In this document: positions 39,248-47,090 of the stretch, piece by piece | How the letters are laid out: each line of letters begins with the position of its first letter | Position numbering within the stretch: position 1 is the stretch's first letter | DNA from: a virus | Length of the DNA: 54,338 nucleotides | Strand: one strand, 5' to 3' | Virus record (IMG/VR): IMGVR_UViG_3300021062_000018 | Coordinates: 1 to 54,338 of that record | The notes under the pieces: model-generated | What the model was told of the DNA's origin: nothing | Databases searched by the model: none | Seen by the model: only the letters and a program-made list of their open reading frames with translations | Translations under genes and position numbers: made by a program

Positions 39248-40720
39248 GTGAAGGACCTACACGGAACGGCATCGGGGCGGCGGGCGCGGGGACCGACGAT
39301 GCTCGACGCGCTGCTCGACCAGGTCGCGGCGTTGGCCGAGCAGTGCCGGCGGGCGACGTCGCCGACGCGGCCTGTCGTCGTCACTGTCACCGAGACACGC
39401 AGACCGGCACCGGCGAGGTCCCCGCGGCGGTTCTGGACGGACGCCGAGCTGGCAGTGGTCCGGGAGCGGTCGGCCGCCGGCGACTCGGCCGAGCGGATCC
39501 TCTCCCGCCTCCCCGGCCGCACGCTGTCGGGTGTGCACCAGGCCCGCAAGCGCCTGGGGATCTCGCGGCCGCTGAAGGAACAGCTGGCGGGGGTGAACGA
39601 CTACATCCGCGCCCGGCACGCCGAACAGTGGACGGACGGCGAGATTGCCCGGGGGTGGTCCGAGCTCCGCGGCGTCCCGCTGTCGCGCGAGAGCGTCAGC
39701 GAGCGGCGGCGGAACCTCGGGCTGCCGAACAACCGGCTGGCGGACCGCCAGCGGGTGAAGGTCGCGGCCAGGACGCGCGAGCAGCTCGCGGCGGCCGGGT
39801 TGAGCAGCCTGGCGGAGCTCCGGGTCAAGTCGTTCGCCGAACGGGCGGCGGCCGCCGGGTGGCCGGCCGACCTGCGGCCCCGCGCCGTGCAGATCCTCAA
39901 CGCGATCTGGGACCGCGGCCCCATGACGCGGCGCGAGATCGCCGACGCGATCGGCATGCCGTGGAAGGGGAGCCGGGCCAGCCTGACGAGCAACGACCCC
40001 GAAGGGTCGTACCTGGCCCACCTGATGAAGCGGGGGCTGGTCGTCTGCCTCGGCCGCCAGGTCCGGTCACCGGACTGCGGCAAAGGGAACCGCGCCGGCA
40101 GCGGCCGGAGCGTTTGCGTCTACTCACTGCCGTTCACGATCGAGCGGCGAAAGGTGGTCTCCGATGGGAACGACGAACGGGAACAACAACGGGGCGAACG
40201 GCCTGGCCAGGCTGGGCACGGACGCCGGGATCGAGACGGCGAAGCAGGTGATGCAGCTGCCGCCGTGGCTGCAGACGCTCCGGGACGCGATGGGCGGCGC
40301 GATCAAGGGCGAGGACCTGCAGGCGGTGATGGGGAAGCAGGTCGAGGCGGCGAAGGAGGGGGACATCAAGGCGGCCCGGTTCGTGTTCGACCAGGCCCAC
40401 AAGATGCTGCAGGCGAACACGCAGGCGCTGCCGCCGGTGACGATCGTCCAGAACAACTACTACGACACGCCGGCGGCCGAGCGGCCCGACGCGCCGGTGG
40501 TACCGGAGGACCCGAAGGAGGCGCGGATCCGGAAGCTGCGGAACCGCGTGCGGGCCGGCTCGCCGCTGTCGAAGGACGACGACCGGACCGTGCGGCCCGT
40601 CAGCGACGAGGAGGAGAAGGAACTGCGCAGGCGGGAGCAGGAGCGGGAAGACGACGAGGCGGGCGACCCGCTGAGGGACTGACCTGGCAACACCCCGCAC
40701 GAGAGGCGGTGCCGGCATGA
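39248..40720 (+). CDS. HTH/SANT-domain protein, C-terminus overlapping next gene
   Basis: The N-terminal 300 residues are protein-like: an N-terminal helix (LDALLDQVAALAEQCRRATS), a Myb/SANT-like segment (RRFWTDAELAVVRERSAAGD with GVHQARKRLGI), a second of the same type (QWTDGEIARGWSELRGVPLS), and a winged-helix-like region (AVQILNAIWDRGPMTRREIA). GGAGAG precedes the GTG start. The open frame runs to 40720, through the whole next gene in another phase, giving a Gly/Arg/Asp tail that looks like a shadow. Either the true end is near 40160 (sequencing indel or frameshift) or the tail is real. Confidence 0.72.
   Translation: MKDLHGTASGRRARGPTMLDALLDQVAALAEQCRRATSPTRPVVVTVTETRRPAPARSPRRFWTDAELAVVRERSAAGDSAERILSRLPGRTLSGVHQARKRLGISRPLKEQLAGVNDYIRARHAEQWTDGEIARGWSELRGVPLSRESVSERRRNLGLPNNRLADRQRVKVAARTREQLAAAGLSSLAELRVKSFAERAAAAGWPADLRPRAVQILNAIWDRGPMTRREIADAIGMPWKGSRASLTSNDPEGSYLAHLMKRGLVVCLGRQVRSPDCGKGNRAGSGRSVCVYSLPFTIERRKVVSDGNDEREQQRGERPGQAGHGRRDRDGEAGDAAAAVAADAPGRDGRRDQGRGPAGGDGEAGRGGEGGGHQGGPVRVRPGPQDAAGEHAGAAAGDDRPEQLLRHAGGRAARRAGGTGGPEGGADPEAAEPRAGRLAAVEGRRPDRAARQRRGGEGTAQAGAGAGRRRGGRPAEGLTWQHPAREAVPA
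40164..40682 (+). CDS. Small terminase-like/hypothetical phage protein
   Basis: The 172-residue protein contains QLPPWLQTLRDAMGGAIKGE and AAKEGDIKAARFVFDQAHKM, a helical region with an 'A-K-x-G-D-x-x-A-A-x-F-V-F-D' pattern seen in small terminase-like proteins, and VTIVQNNYYDTP, then a charged tail. Because a terminase pair exists at 0.08-2.6 kb, a second small terminase would be redundant, so the role is open. It is nested within the frame of the preceding gene. ATG preceded by a weak site. Confidence 0.65.
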   Translation: MGTTNGNNNGANGLARLGTDAGIETAKQVMQLPPWLQTLRDAMGGAIKGEDLQAVMGKQVEAAKEGDIKAARFVFDQAHKMLQANTQALPPVTIVQNNYYDTPAAERPDAPVVPEDPKEARIRKLRNRVRAGSPLSKDDDRTVRPVSDEEEKELRRREQEREDDEAGDPLRD

Positions 40721-41613
40721 GCACGCAACCCGAGATGAAGATCAAAGCCCTCGCCCCCTGGTTCGGCGGGAAGCGGACGCTGGCCCCGACGATCGTCGAG
40801 GAGCTGGGCCCGCACCGGGCGTACTGGGAGCCGTTCTGCGGGTCGATGGCGGTGCTGCTGGCGAAGCCCCAGAGCCGGCAGGAGACCGTCGTGGATCTGC
40901 ACGGTGACCTGATCAACCTCGCCCGCGTCATCCAGTCGCGGGACACCAGCGCCGCCCTGTACCGGAAGCTCCGCAGCACGTGGATGCACGAGGACACGCT
41001 GCGCGAGGCCACCGCCCTTCTGGCCGAGCGGGCCGCCGACGCCGACGCCCGCGACGTCGGCCGCGCGTGGGCCTTCTTCGTCGCCTCGTGGTGCGGGCGG
41101 AACGGGTCTGTCGGGACCGAAGGGCACGCCCGGACCAACACGTTCTGCATCCGGTACACCGCCAACGGGGGCGACTCGGCCACCCGGTTCCGCGGGGCGG
41201 TCGAGTCGATCCCCCAGTGGCGCGAGCGGATGCGGAACGTCACGATCCTTAACCGCGATGCCTTCGAGGTGCTCGCCAAGATCGCCGACGAGGCGCAGTG
41301 TGTGATCTACGCCGACCCGCCGTACCTGGTGAAGGGGGCGAAGTACGTCCACGACTTCGGGGAGGGGTTCATGGGGCAAGACGATCACGCCCGGCTGGCC
41401 GACGCGCTCCGCCGGTTCAAGAAGACCCGCGTCGTCGTCAGCTACTACGCCCACCCCCGGCTGGCGGAGCTGTACCCGGGCTGGACGCAGCGCGCGGTGA
41501 CCATGGTCAAGAACATGGCCAGCGCCACGAGGCGGGAGGCCGGCGCGACCGCCGCCCCCGAGGTCCTGCTGATCAACGGCCCGTCGCTGGCCGCCGGACA
41601 GGAGGTCGCGTGA
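40717..41613 (+). CDS. dam: DNA adenine methyltransferase (D12/Dam class)
   Basis: The 298-residue protein has APWFGGKRTLAP near residue 17 (AdoMet-binding F-x-G-G-K) and IYADPPYLVKGAKYVHDFGE near residue 200, where DPPY is the catalytic motif of N6-adenine methylases of the D12 class, plus LINGPSLA at the end. It methylates a short target such as GATC to shield phage DNA or control packaging and replication. Start ATG at 40717. The gene ends convergently against a minus-strand receiver protein gene. Confidence 0.88.
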   Translation: MSTQPEMKIKALAPWFGGKRTLAPTIVEELGPHRAYWEPFCGSMAVLLAKPQSRQETVVDLHGDLINLARVIQSRDTSAALYRKLRSTWMHEDTLREATALLAERAADADARDVGRAWAFFVASWCGRNGSVGTEGHARTNTFCIRYTANGGDSATRFRGAVESIPQWRERMRNVTILNRDAFEVLAKIADEAQCVIYADPPYLVKGAKYVHDFGEGFMGQDDHARLADALRRFKKTRVVVSYYAHPRLAELYPGWTQRAVTMVKNMASATRREAGATAAPEVLLINGPSLAAGQEVA

Positions 41614-41662
41614 GGCCCCTCCTCATCGACGGCGACGGTACCGTCCGGCCGGCGTCGCCGAG

Positions 41663-42037
41663 TCACGGCTTCCCCGCGTGCTGGGACACGGCCGCGAGGA
41701 CCGAGTCCCACGAGGCCCGGCCCTTCACCAGGAACTCGTTCGCCCCGAGCCGCATCGCCTCCTCGCGACATTCCGGGGAGACGTCGGCCGTGTACATGAC
41801 GACCGAGACGGACTCCGTACGCGGGTCGCGCCGCACCGCCCGCAGGACGTCCAGCCCGCTCATGTCCGACATGGGGCAGTCGAGCACGACGGCAGCCGGC
41901 ACCCGAACCGTCAACAGGCGCAGCGCCTCCGGCCCGGTCGGGGCGGCGACGGCCTCGTACCCGGCGAACCGGAGCAGGCGCTCCAGGCACTGGGCGGTGT
42001 CCAGGTGTTCCTCGACGATCAGCACAAGTTTCGGCAC
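41663..42037 (-). CDS. CheY-like single-domain response regulator
   Basis: The 124-residue protein is a receiver domain alone: LVLIVEEHLDT (acidic pocket E9 and E10, normally Asp-Asp or Asp-Glu), VVLDCPMSDMSG with phospho-acceptor D53, MYTAD with T83, and EFLVKGRAS with K105. In two-component systems it is phosphorylated by a sensor kinase. No output domain or kinase is nearby. The start is GTG at 42037; an AAGGA lies about ten bases upstream. It is the only minus-strand gene among plus-strand ones here and may be acquired from the host. Confidence 0.75.
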   Translation of the reverse strand: MPKLVLIVEEHLDTAQCLERLLRFAGYEAVAAPTGPEALRLLTVRVPAAVVLDCPMSDMSGLDVLRAVRRDPRTESVSVVMYTADVSPECREEAMRLGANEFLVKGRASWDSVLAAVSQHAGKP

Positions 42038-42191
42038 GGGGGGGAGGTCCTTGCTCCGGCGGCCCGCGTGACGGGCTCGCCCGAAGTAAGGAGGGTCCGA
42101 GGGGTGGGGGTACCAGACGTACGCCCGGGCCGCATCGAGGATCAGAGCAAATCCACGGGGTCGGCCCTCGGGCCGGCCTGATCGGAGCACC

Positions 42192-42419
42192 ATGAACCCC
42201 ACCGACCCCACCCCACCCGTCGACCTGGCCGGCATCACCCATGCCCGGGAGCGCGACGACCGCGCCGCCAAGGGCCCCGGTGCCCTCGTGATCGAGGCCG
42301 TCCTGCTGGCCGACCCGGACACCCTGCCGCCGGCCGTGCGGCTCGCCCGCGACGCGCTCGTGCGGGCGGCGTGGGCGACGGCCGAGGCGGACGTGCGAAG
42401 GGAGGACGCCCGTGCTTAG
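42192..42419 (+). CDS. Hypothetical small protein
   Basis: The 75-residue helical, acidic product (DLAGITHARERDDRAAKGPG and RLARDALVRAAWATAEADVR) follows GGAG with a four-base gap to the ATG. Upstream a GGCC-CTCG-GGCC hairpin separates it from the receiver gene promoter region. Its stop overlaps the next start. Function unknown. Confidence 0.62.
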   Translation: MNPTDPTPPVDLAGITHARERDDRAAKGPGALVIEAVLLADPDTLPPAVRLARDALVRAAWATAEADVRREDARA

Positions 42420-42909
42420 CGCCCTCCCGCCGATCGACCCCGCACCGTGCGAGTACTGCGCCGCCGTCCCCGGCTTCCCATGTGCACACCACCGAGAGGC
42501 TGACATGCCAGACCCCAGGCCGCCCGCCCCGATCTCCGACGTCGACCTGATGCTCGTCCGGGAGCTGGCCGCCCGCGGCGAGACTTTCTCGGGCGAGACG
42601 ATGCAGTCCGTGGTAGCCCGCCTCGACGCGGCCGAGACGGACGCCGCCTCCCTCCGCCCGGTCCTCGACGACGTCGCGATCGCCCTCAACGACTGGTACG
42701 CCGAGCGGGCCGCCGCCCACGCCAAGCGGGCGGCTGACTGGCGTGACTACCAGGCCCGTTCGTTTGGGCACGGCGGCGAGCCGTGGGTGTTCGCCGAGGA
42801 GACGATCCGCCGGGACGACGCCGCCACGCTCGAGCCGATCCGGGTGCTGATGCGGCGGGCTGACGCCGCGATCGACCGGAAGCCCGGGGCCGCATCCGGG
42901 GGCCGGTAG
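42412..42909 (+). CDS. Hypothetical protein with zinc-knuckle-like N-terminus
   Basis: The 165-residue protein begins at GTG with APCEYCAAVPGFPCAHHREA, a CxxC...CxHH cluster suitable for zinc, followed by a helical domain (DLMLVRELAARGETFSGETM, LNDWYAERAAAHAKRAADWR). It overlaps its upstream neighbour. No known family. A DNA- or RNA-binding adaptor is possible. Confidence 0.65.
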   Translation: MLSALPPIDPAPCEYCAAVPGFPCAHHREADMPDPRPPAPISDVDLMLVRELAARGETFSGETMQSVVARLDAAETDAASLRPVLDDVAIALNDWYAERAAAHAKRAADWRDYQARSFGHGGEPWVFAEETIRRDDAATLEPIRVLMRRADAAIDRKPGAASGGR

Positions 42910-43081
42910 CTGCCGGTCGATCAGGCGGATCGATAGATGCGTGAGCACCGGGAACAGGGTGATGGAGCAGAAGAGGTAGAGGAACGCCGCGAGATTCTTG
43001 TTCTTCACACCCAAAGGGTCGTGGCCAGCGGCGGCGGAAATTGAGATTGCCGACCGAGGTCCAATAACCAAGGGATGAACC
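42910..43081. other. Lower-GC intergenic patch
   Basis: This 172-base gap is markedly less GC-rich than its surroundings, with stretches such as gattcttgttcttcaca and aaattgagattg. The minus strand has a short open frame containing KNKNLAAFLYLFCSITLFPV, a transmembrane-like segment, running through 42910-43000, but without a clear ribosome site. It may be a remnant of imported sequence or hold the promoter for the next gene. Confidence 0.45.
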
Positions 43082-43762
43082 GTGATCCGCTTCGTACCGA
43101 TCGAGGCCTGGCCCGGCACGCACACGCCGACCCGACGCCGCTCGCCCTTCAGGGCCGGATACGCCTCCACCGTCCGGCACCTCGAGCGGGAGCTGGCCGC
43201 CGTGAAGGCCCGGAACGTCGTCGTTCAGCTCGCGCTGCGGGCGGACGAGATCAAGCGGGACGGCCTCCCGTACGCGAACGCCAAGCCGGCCCACCCGGGC
43301 GTGATCGTCTCGTTCGAGACGCCCCCGCTCGGCCGGGTGATCAACGGGAAGTGGACGGAGACGGTGCCGGCGGTGCCGCTGTCCTTCCCCTGCGACCGGT
43401 TCGCGACGTGGCAGGAGAACCTGCGGGCGATCGCGCTGGCGCTCGACGCGCTGCGGCGGGTCGACCGGTACGGCGTCACCCGGAACGCGGAGCAGTACCG
43501 CGGGTGGGCGAAGCTGCCGCCGCCGGGCGGGCTGGTGACGCCGGTCGCCATGAAGGTCGACGACGCGTCCGCGTTCCTGGCCCGGCACACGAACGAGCGG
43601 TGGAGCCACGTGGCGATCGAGGGGTCGGCCGACGCGTTCCGGTCCGCCTACCGGTTCGTCGCCCAGCTCATGCACCCGGACACGAACGGCGGGCGGACGC
43701 ACCCGGACTGGGGCACGCTGCAGCAGGCGAAGGCCGTTCTCGACAAGCACCACGGGCAGTGA
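43082..43762 (+). CDS. Phage protein with J-domain-like C-terminus
   Basis: The 226-residue protein ends with YRFVAQLMHPDTNGGRTHPD followed by LQQAKAVLDKHHG, the H-P-D motif and helices of a J-domain, which stimulates DnaK ATPase. The first 160 residues form an unassigned domain (VVVQLALRADEIKRDGLPYA, SWP-rich stretches). GTG start with AAGGGA seven bases upstream. Phage J-proteins may recruit host Hsp70 for replication or assembly. J-domain call rests on the HPD motif. Confidence 0.68.
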   Translation: MIRFVPIEAWPGTHTPTRRRSPFRAGYASTVRHLERELAAVKARNVVVQLALRADEIKRDGLPYANAKPAHPGVIVSFETPPLGRVINGKWTETVPAVPLSFPCDRFATWQENLRAIALALDALRRVDRYGVTRNAEQYRGWAKLPPPGGLVTPVAMKVDDASAFLARHTNERWSHVAIEGSADAFRSAYRFVAQLMHPDTNGGRTHPDWGTLQQAKAVLDKHHGQ

Positions 43763-43855
43763 CCGGATCTGCCGAAAGGGGCGAGCCCCCGCGTGACGGC
43801 GGGCGGTGACGCCGCGGGGGACGCGGACTACTGACTATTGACGGAGGACGACCCG

Positions 43856-44059
43856 ATGTTCGACCGCGTCATGCTCCGCGTCGCCACCGCCGCCCTTTGG
43901 GCCGCCTACGCGGCTGTCGGGCTGCTCCTTGGAGCCCTCGCCGGCGAGGGCGTGTGCATCATCGCCCAAGGCCGCGCCGGGTTCGGCTTGTTGATTGTCG
44001 CCGGGGCGCTGCTGGCCCTCTATGCCATTCCGAGATGCGTCCGCCGGCCGAGGCGGTAA
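43856..44059 (+). CDS. Small membrane protein, two transmembrane segments
   Basis: The 67-residue protein has two hydrophobic helices (VATAALWAAYAAVGLLLGAL and GFGLLIVAGALLALYAIPRC) with a basic tail (VRRPRR). The ATG at 43856 has GGAGGA upstream; an ATG-less longer frame begins at 43838. It could be a holin-like or other inner-membrane protein of the phage. Confidence 0.68.
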   Translation: MFDRVMLRVATAALWAAYAAVGLLLGALAGEGVCIIAQGRAGFGLLIVAGALLALYAIPRCVRRPRR

Positions 44060-44190
44060 CCGCCCCACCATCGCAGGCCGGCCCGCCGAGCCCGGTCGGG
44101 TCTGCTACGTTCGTGCTATTTGCTGGGACCGGATGACCCGCAGGTGTAGACTAGGCGTACTGATCTGCGGGACCTCACGACGGGGTGCGG

Positions 44191-44769
44191 ATGACGGCGA
44201 CGGCAACCCCAACGAAGAAGCGGCGGCGGCGGGACACGCCCCTCGAGCGGACGCGCGCCCTCCCGCCGGCCGACCCGGCCGTCACCGGCGAGCCCGAGTT
44301 CGGGCCCGAACCGGTCCAGCCGAGCGCGGAGTGGGTGACCCGCCGGGAGATCCAGATCGCCCACTACGCCGCCCTCGGGTTCGAGGCCCGCGTGCTCCAC
44401 GCGCTGGCGGTGCTCGGCGTCGTCCCCCCGCCGGTCCAGTTCCCCCCGCTCCGGGTCCCGCCCCCGATCACCGTCGTCGACCTGCTCGTCGCGTACGTCG
44501 AGGCCCACCTCGTCGAGCGGGCGATGTTCCCGGGCGAGTTCGTCCGGGCCGACGTCGACGAGGCCGACCCGCCCGACGAGGACCTGATCGACGCCGACCG
44601 GCTGAGCATCGTCCCGCCGCCGCGGCACCGCCCGGCCCGCGACTGCATCCTGCCCGGGTGCCAGGGCCGCGCCGCCGACGGGTCCCGCTGCCTGCTGCTC
44701 CGGGCCAGGGGCGACCGGTACTGCCCCGGGTGCGAGCGGAAGGCGCGGCGGCAGATGAAGGCGCGTTAA
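44191..44769 (+). CDS. Hypothetical protein with C-terminal zinc cluster
   Basis: The 192-residue protein has a basic N-terminus (TPTKKRRRRDTPLERTRALP), a helical middle (IQIAHYAALGFEARVLHALA) and a C-terminal cluster CILPGCQGRAADGSRCLLLR with YCPGCERKARRQMKAR that looks like a zinc finger. The upstream region carries a plausible promoter (TGTAGACT). It is a candidate DNA-binding protein. Function unknown; GTG at 44185 is an alternative start. Confidence 0.65.
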   Translation: MTATATPTKKRRRRDTPLERTRALPPADPAVTGEPEFGPEPVQPSAEWVTRREIQIAHYAALGFEARVLHALAVLGVVPPPVQFPPLRVPPPITVVDLLVAYVEAHLVERAMFPGEFVRADVDEADPPDEDLIDADRLSIVPPPRHRPARDCILPGCQGRAADGSRCLLLRARGDRYCPGCERKARRQMKAR

Positions 44770-44794
44770 CGCGCGCGCACTGTCCTATAGAGGG

Positions 44795-45025
44795 ATGCCG
44801 TTTCCCGCGACCGACAACCCGCTCCTGGCCATGACGCCGCGCCAGCGGGAGGCCTGCGCTCACCGACTCCCAGACGCGGCCGGCTGTGTCGTGCCCCTGT
44901 CCCAGATCGGGGACCGGATGGGCGTGACCAAGGTCGCCGCGCAACGTCTGATCGACCGTGGCCTCCGCCAGCTGGCCGCCGCCGGGTACGACCCGGGGCC
45001 CCTCCGCCGACGCCTCGCCCTCTGA
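44795..45025 (+). CDS. Sigma-region-4-like HTH protein
   Basis: The 76-residue protein carries LLAMTPRQREACAHRLPDAA and LSQIGDRMGVTKVAAQRLID, the LTxxQREA turn and HTH of sigma factor region 4, ending in a basic helix (GLRQLAAAGYDPGPLRRRLA). Similar phage late-gene activators recruit RNA polymerase. It precedes the lysis and tail fibre genes and could switch on late transcription. Confidence 0.74.
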   Translation: MPFPATDNPLLAMTPRQREACAHRLPDAAGCVVPLSQIGDRMGVTKVAAQRLIDRGLRQLAAAGYDPGPLRRRLAL

Positions 45026-45030
45026 CCGCC

Positions 45031-45132
45031 GTGCTCCCGCCCTCCGTCCAACCCTACGCCGTCGCCGCGCTCGCCCTCGCGTACTGCGCGGTGTTGGCGT
45101 GGGGGCTGATCGGCCGCCGAGGTCCCCGATGA
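45031..45132 (+). CDS. 33-residue single-pass membrane peptide
   Basis: A 33-residue frame starts at GTG and reads LPPSVQPYAVAALALAYCAV then LAWGLIGRRGPR, a hydrophobic segment with a basic tail. Its last four bases overlap the next ATG (ATGA), a strong sign of a real coupled gene. It is too short for usual detection and probably belongs to a lysis cassette as a holin or antiholin-like peptide. Confidence 0.6.
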   Translation: MLPPSVQPYAVAALALAYCAVLAWGLIGRRGPR

Positions 45133-45599
45133 AGCTCCGCCGCCTGCCCGCCCTCGCCCTGGTCGCCCTGCTGCTGCTGACGGCCGGCGGGTGCAACCAG
45201 CTCAGCCCGGGGCAGCAGGCCGTCGCCGCCTCCGACACGCTCAAAGCGTCGGTCGCCGCCGTCCGTGCCGCGCACGCCGCCGGCTACCTCGACGACGAGA
45301 CGTTCGTCGCCACCGAGCCCGCCGTGAAGGCCGCCGCCGCCGCCGTCGCGACCATGTTCGAGGCCGCCGACGCCGGCAGCCCCGACCAGCCCGGCTCCGC
45401 GTTCTGGCGCGCCGCCCGCGCCGCCGACGCCGCGCTGGCCGAGCTGCTGAAGGTCCGCCAGGCGGCCGAGCGGGCGCGGCCCGTCGCGCCGGCGAGCGGG
45501 CCGGCGGCCGTCGCCCGGCCGTCCGCCCCGGTGCCCGCGGGGGCGCCGCCGTCCGCGCCCCCGCCGGTCGTGCCGCCGAACAGGGACCCCGTCGACTGA
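45129..45599 (+). CDS. Lipoprotein, possible spanin-type outer-membrane component
   Basis: The 156-residue protein starts KLRRLPALALVALLLLTAGG followed by Cys at 22, a lipoprotein signal ending AGGC. The mature part is Ala-rich helical (AASDTLKASVAAVRAAHAAG), then a Pro/Ala/Val tail rich in proline. It sits among small membrane genes before the tail fibre cluster, so an outer-membrane spanin role is plausible, but the mature sequence is longer than typical Rz1. Start at ATG 45129. Confidence 0.68.
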   Translation: MKLRRLPALALVALLLLTAGGCNQLSPGQQAVAASDTLKASVAAVRAAHAAGYLDDETFVATEPAVKAAAAAVATMFEAADAGSPDQPGSAFWRAARAADAALAELLKVRQAAERARPVAPASGPAAVARPSAPVPAGAPPSAPPPVVPPNRDPVD

Positions 45600-45626
45600 C
45601 ATAGGGCTCGCGCCGCAGGCTTCGAC

Positions 45627-45654
45627 CTTCGTCCTTCCGCCTTCGTCCTTCCGC
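45627..45654. repeat. Tandem 14-base repeat
   Basis: CCTTCGTCCTTCCG occurs at 45627-45640 and immediately again at 45641-45654, both perfect. The pyrimidine-rich repeat lies in the 70-base gap between the lipoprotein and the next small gene. Its role is unknown; it may be a slippage product or a binding site. Confidence 0.7.
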
Positions 45655-45668
45655 CCCCGGAGCCGCCG

Positions 45669-45896
45669 ATGTCCACGCCCGCCAGCGAGACCGGGAAGCT
45701 GATCCTCGACGGGGTCACGATCGTCGGCCCGGCCGCGATCGCCGCGTTCAACGCGATCTTCCACCACCCCGACGCCACGCCCGAGGCGAGGGCCGCGGCC
45801 AAGGCCGGGCTCGACGCCGAGTTGGCCCGGTACGACGCGGACATCGCCGCGGCGAAGGACCGGATCGCGGCGCGAGGGGGAAGCCGCGGGCAGTGA
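45669..45896 (+). CDS. Small acidic/helical protein
   Basis: The 75-residue protein starts STPASETGKLILDGVTIVGP with a moderately hydrophobic region (AAIAAFNAIFHHPDATPEAR) and ends with a charged helix (AELARYDADIAAAKDRIAAR). It lies in the lysis-like block. Its function is unknown; a capsid- or membrane-associated role is possible. Confidence 0.6.
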   Translation: MSTPASETGKLILDGVTIVGPAAIAAFNAIFHHPDATPEARAAAKAGLDAELARYDADIAAAKDRIAARGGSRGQ

Positions 45897-45992
45897 CCGG
45901 ACGGGGCCGGCCCGACCGCCGGCCGACCCGGGCAGGGACCACGACACGACGGTTGGGCCGGCGGGCCGGCCGGGCGTCAACCCGCCGACGCC

Positions 45993-46328
45993 ATGCCGAC
46001 CCTCCTCGCCGACGCCGACGCGGTCACGCTCATCAAGGTCATCACCGAGGGCGGCCCCCTCGTGCTGCTCGGCGTCGGCGTCCTCGCCCTCGTCAAGGGC
46101 TGGGTGGTGACGAAGGGGCACCACACGGACGTGATCGCCGCCCGGGAGCGGGAACACGCGGCCGTGGTCGCCCAGTACGAGATCCGGATCAAGGACAAGG
46201 ACGCCGCGATCGACAACTGGCGCACCCTTTGCGACGCGCAGGCGACGAACGCACGCGCGGCGACGAAGCTGACGGAACATGTCGTGAGCAAGCAGCTCGC
46301 CGCCCCCAACCCCCAGGGGGACGCATGA
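45993..46328 (+). CDS. Membrane-anchored coiled-coil protein, spanin/holin-like
   Basis: The 111-residue protein has an N-terminal hydrophobic helix (GGPLVLLGVGVLALVKGWVV) followed by a long charged coiled coil (EREHAAVVAQYEIRIKDKDA). One membrane anchor plus coiled coil is the i-spanin/Rz layout, although the anchor starts at residue 19. Its stop overlaps the next start (ATGA). No endolysin is seen next to it. Confidence 0.66.
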   Translation: MPTLLADADAVTLIKVITEGGPLVLLGVGVLALVKGWVVTKGHHTDVIAAREREHAAVVAQYEIRIKDKDAAIDNWRTLCDAQATNARAATKLTEHVVSKQLAAPNPQGDA

Positions 46329-46576
46329 ACGCTGTGGCCACCCACTCCGCCCAGTTCGACCGGTACGACGACGCCGACGACGCCCGCCGGATGCGGCAGG
46401 ACCGGGACCGACGGGCGTCGGCCGAGGCCGAGATCCGCGCGACCCGCGAACGGCTCGACGGCCTCGCCCGGCTCGCCGGGCTCGACGACACGCTCGCCGT
46501 CCTCACCGCCGACGATGCCGATCCTGCACCTCATCTGCCTTGCGGTGGTCGCCGCCGGCCCGCTGGCGACGCTTAG
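46325..46576 (+). CDS. Small coiled-coil protein
   Basis: The 83-residue protein overlaps the previous stop. Its N-terminal half is charged (DRYDDADDARRMRQDRDRRA) and helical (EIRATRERLDGLARLAGLDD), while the C-terminal part overlaps the next gene in another frame, giving an atypical Arg/Gly tail. Possibly only the first 60 residues are functional. Role unknown. Confidence 0.58.
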   Translation: MNAVATHSAQFDRYDDADDARRMRQDRDRRASAEAEIRATRERLDGLARLAGLDDTLAVLTADDADPAPHLPCGGRRRPAGDA

Positions 46577-47090
46577 CACGCTCGCCGAGGCCCGCCGCGA
46601 CCTCCGCGCCGCCCGCCGGGCCGGGCTCGACGGGGCCAAGCTGCTGACCGCCGTCCGGGCCCACCGGCACGAGCAGTTCCGGCTCGTCAAGCACCTGACG
46701 TGCGTCGGCGGGCTGGCGCTGGCGTGGCTCGTCGAGGGCGGGGCGTGCCCGATCCCGCTGGCCACGATCGCCACGGTCAGCGCCCTGCTGACCTGGACGA
46801 GCCTGCAGGACGTCCACTACCGCCGCCGGATCGACGTCGCCCGCGACCCGCACCGGGCCGGGCCGGTGTCGCCGGTGCAGCTGGCGTGGTCCGGGCTCCT
46901 GGCGGCCGGCGTCGCGGTCGTCGCCGTGCTGCTGATCGCGAACGCGGCGGCCCGGTGGACGGCAGTCGAGGAGAAGCAGGACGCCGGCCGGGAGCGGGTG
47001 CTGCAGGAGCTGGCCGACGTGCGGGCCCGGCTCGAGCGGTGGGAGCGGGAGGACGCCCGCCGCCGCGCGTCGGGGGAGCCACGGGAATGA
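46515..47090 (+). CDS. Multi-pass membrane protein, holin-like
   Basis: The 191-residue protein has hydrophobic helices at the N-terminus (ILHLICLAVVAAGPLATLST), near residue 65 (CVGGLALAWLVEGGACPIPL, ATIATVSALLTWTSL) and near 130 (LAWSGLLAAGVAVVAVLLIA), then a charged coiled coil (ERVLQELADVRARLERWERE). The multi-pass layout among lysis-like genes suggests a holin or a membrane-associated tail gene. ATGA overlap couples the following peptide. Confidence 0.68.
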   Translation: MPILHLICLAVVAAGPLATLSTLAEARRDLRAARRAGLDGAKLLTAVRAHRHEQFRLVKHLTCVGGLALAWLVEGGACPIPLATIATVSALLTWTSLQDVHYRRRIDVARDPHRAGPVSPVQLAWSGLLAAGVAVVAVLLIANAAARWTAVEEKQDAGRERVLQELADVRARLERWEREDARRRASGEPRE

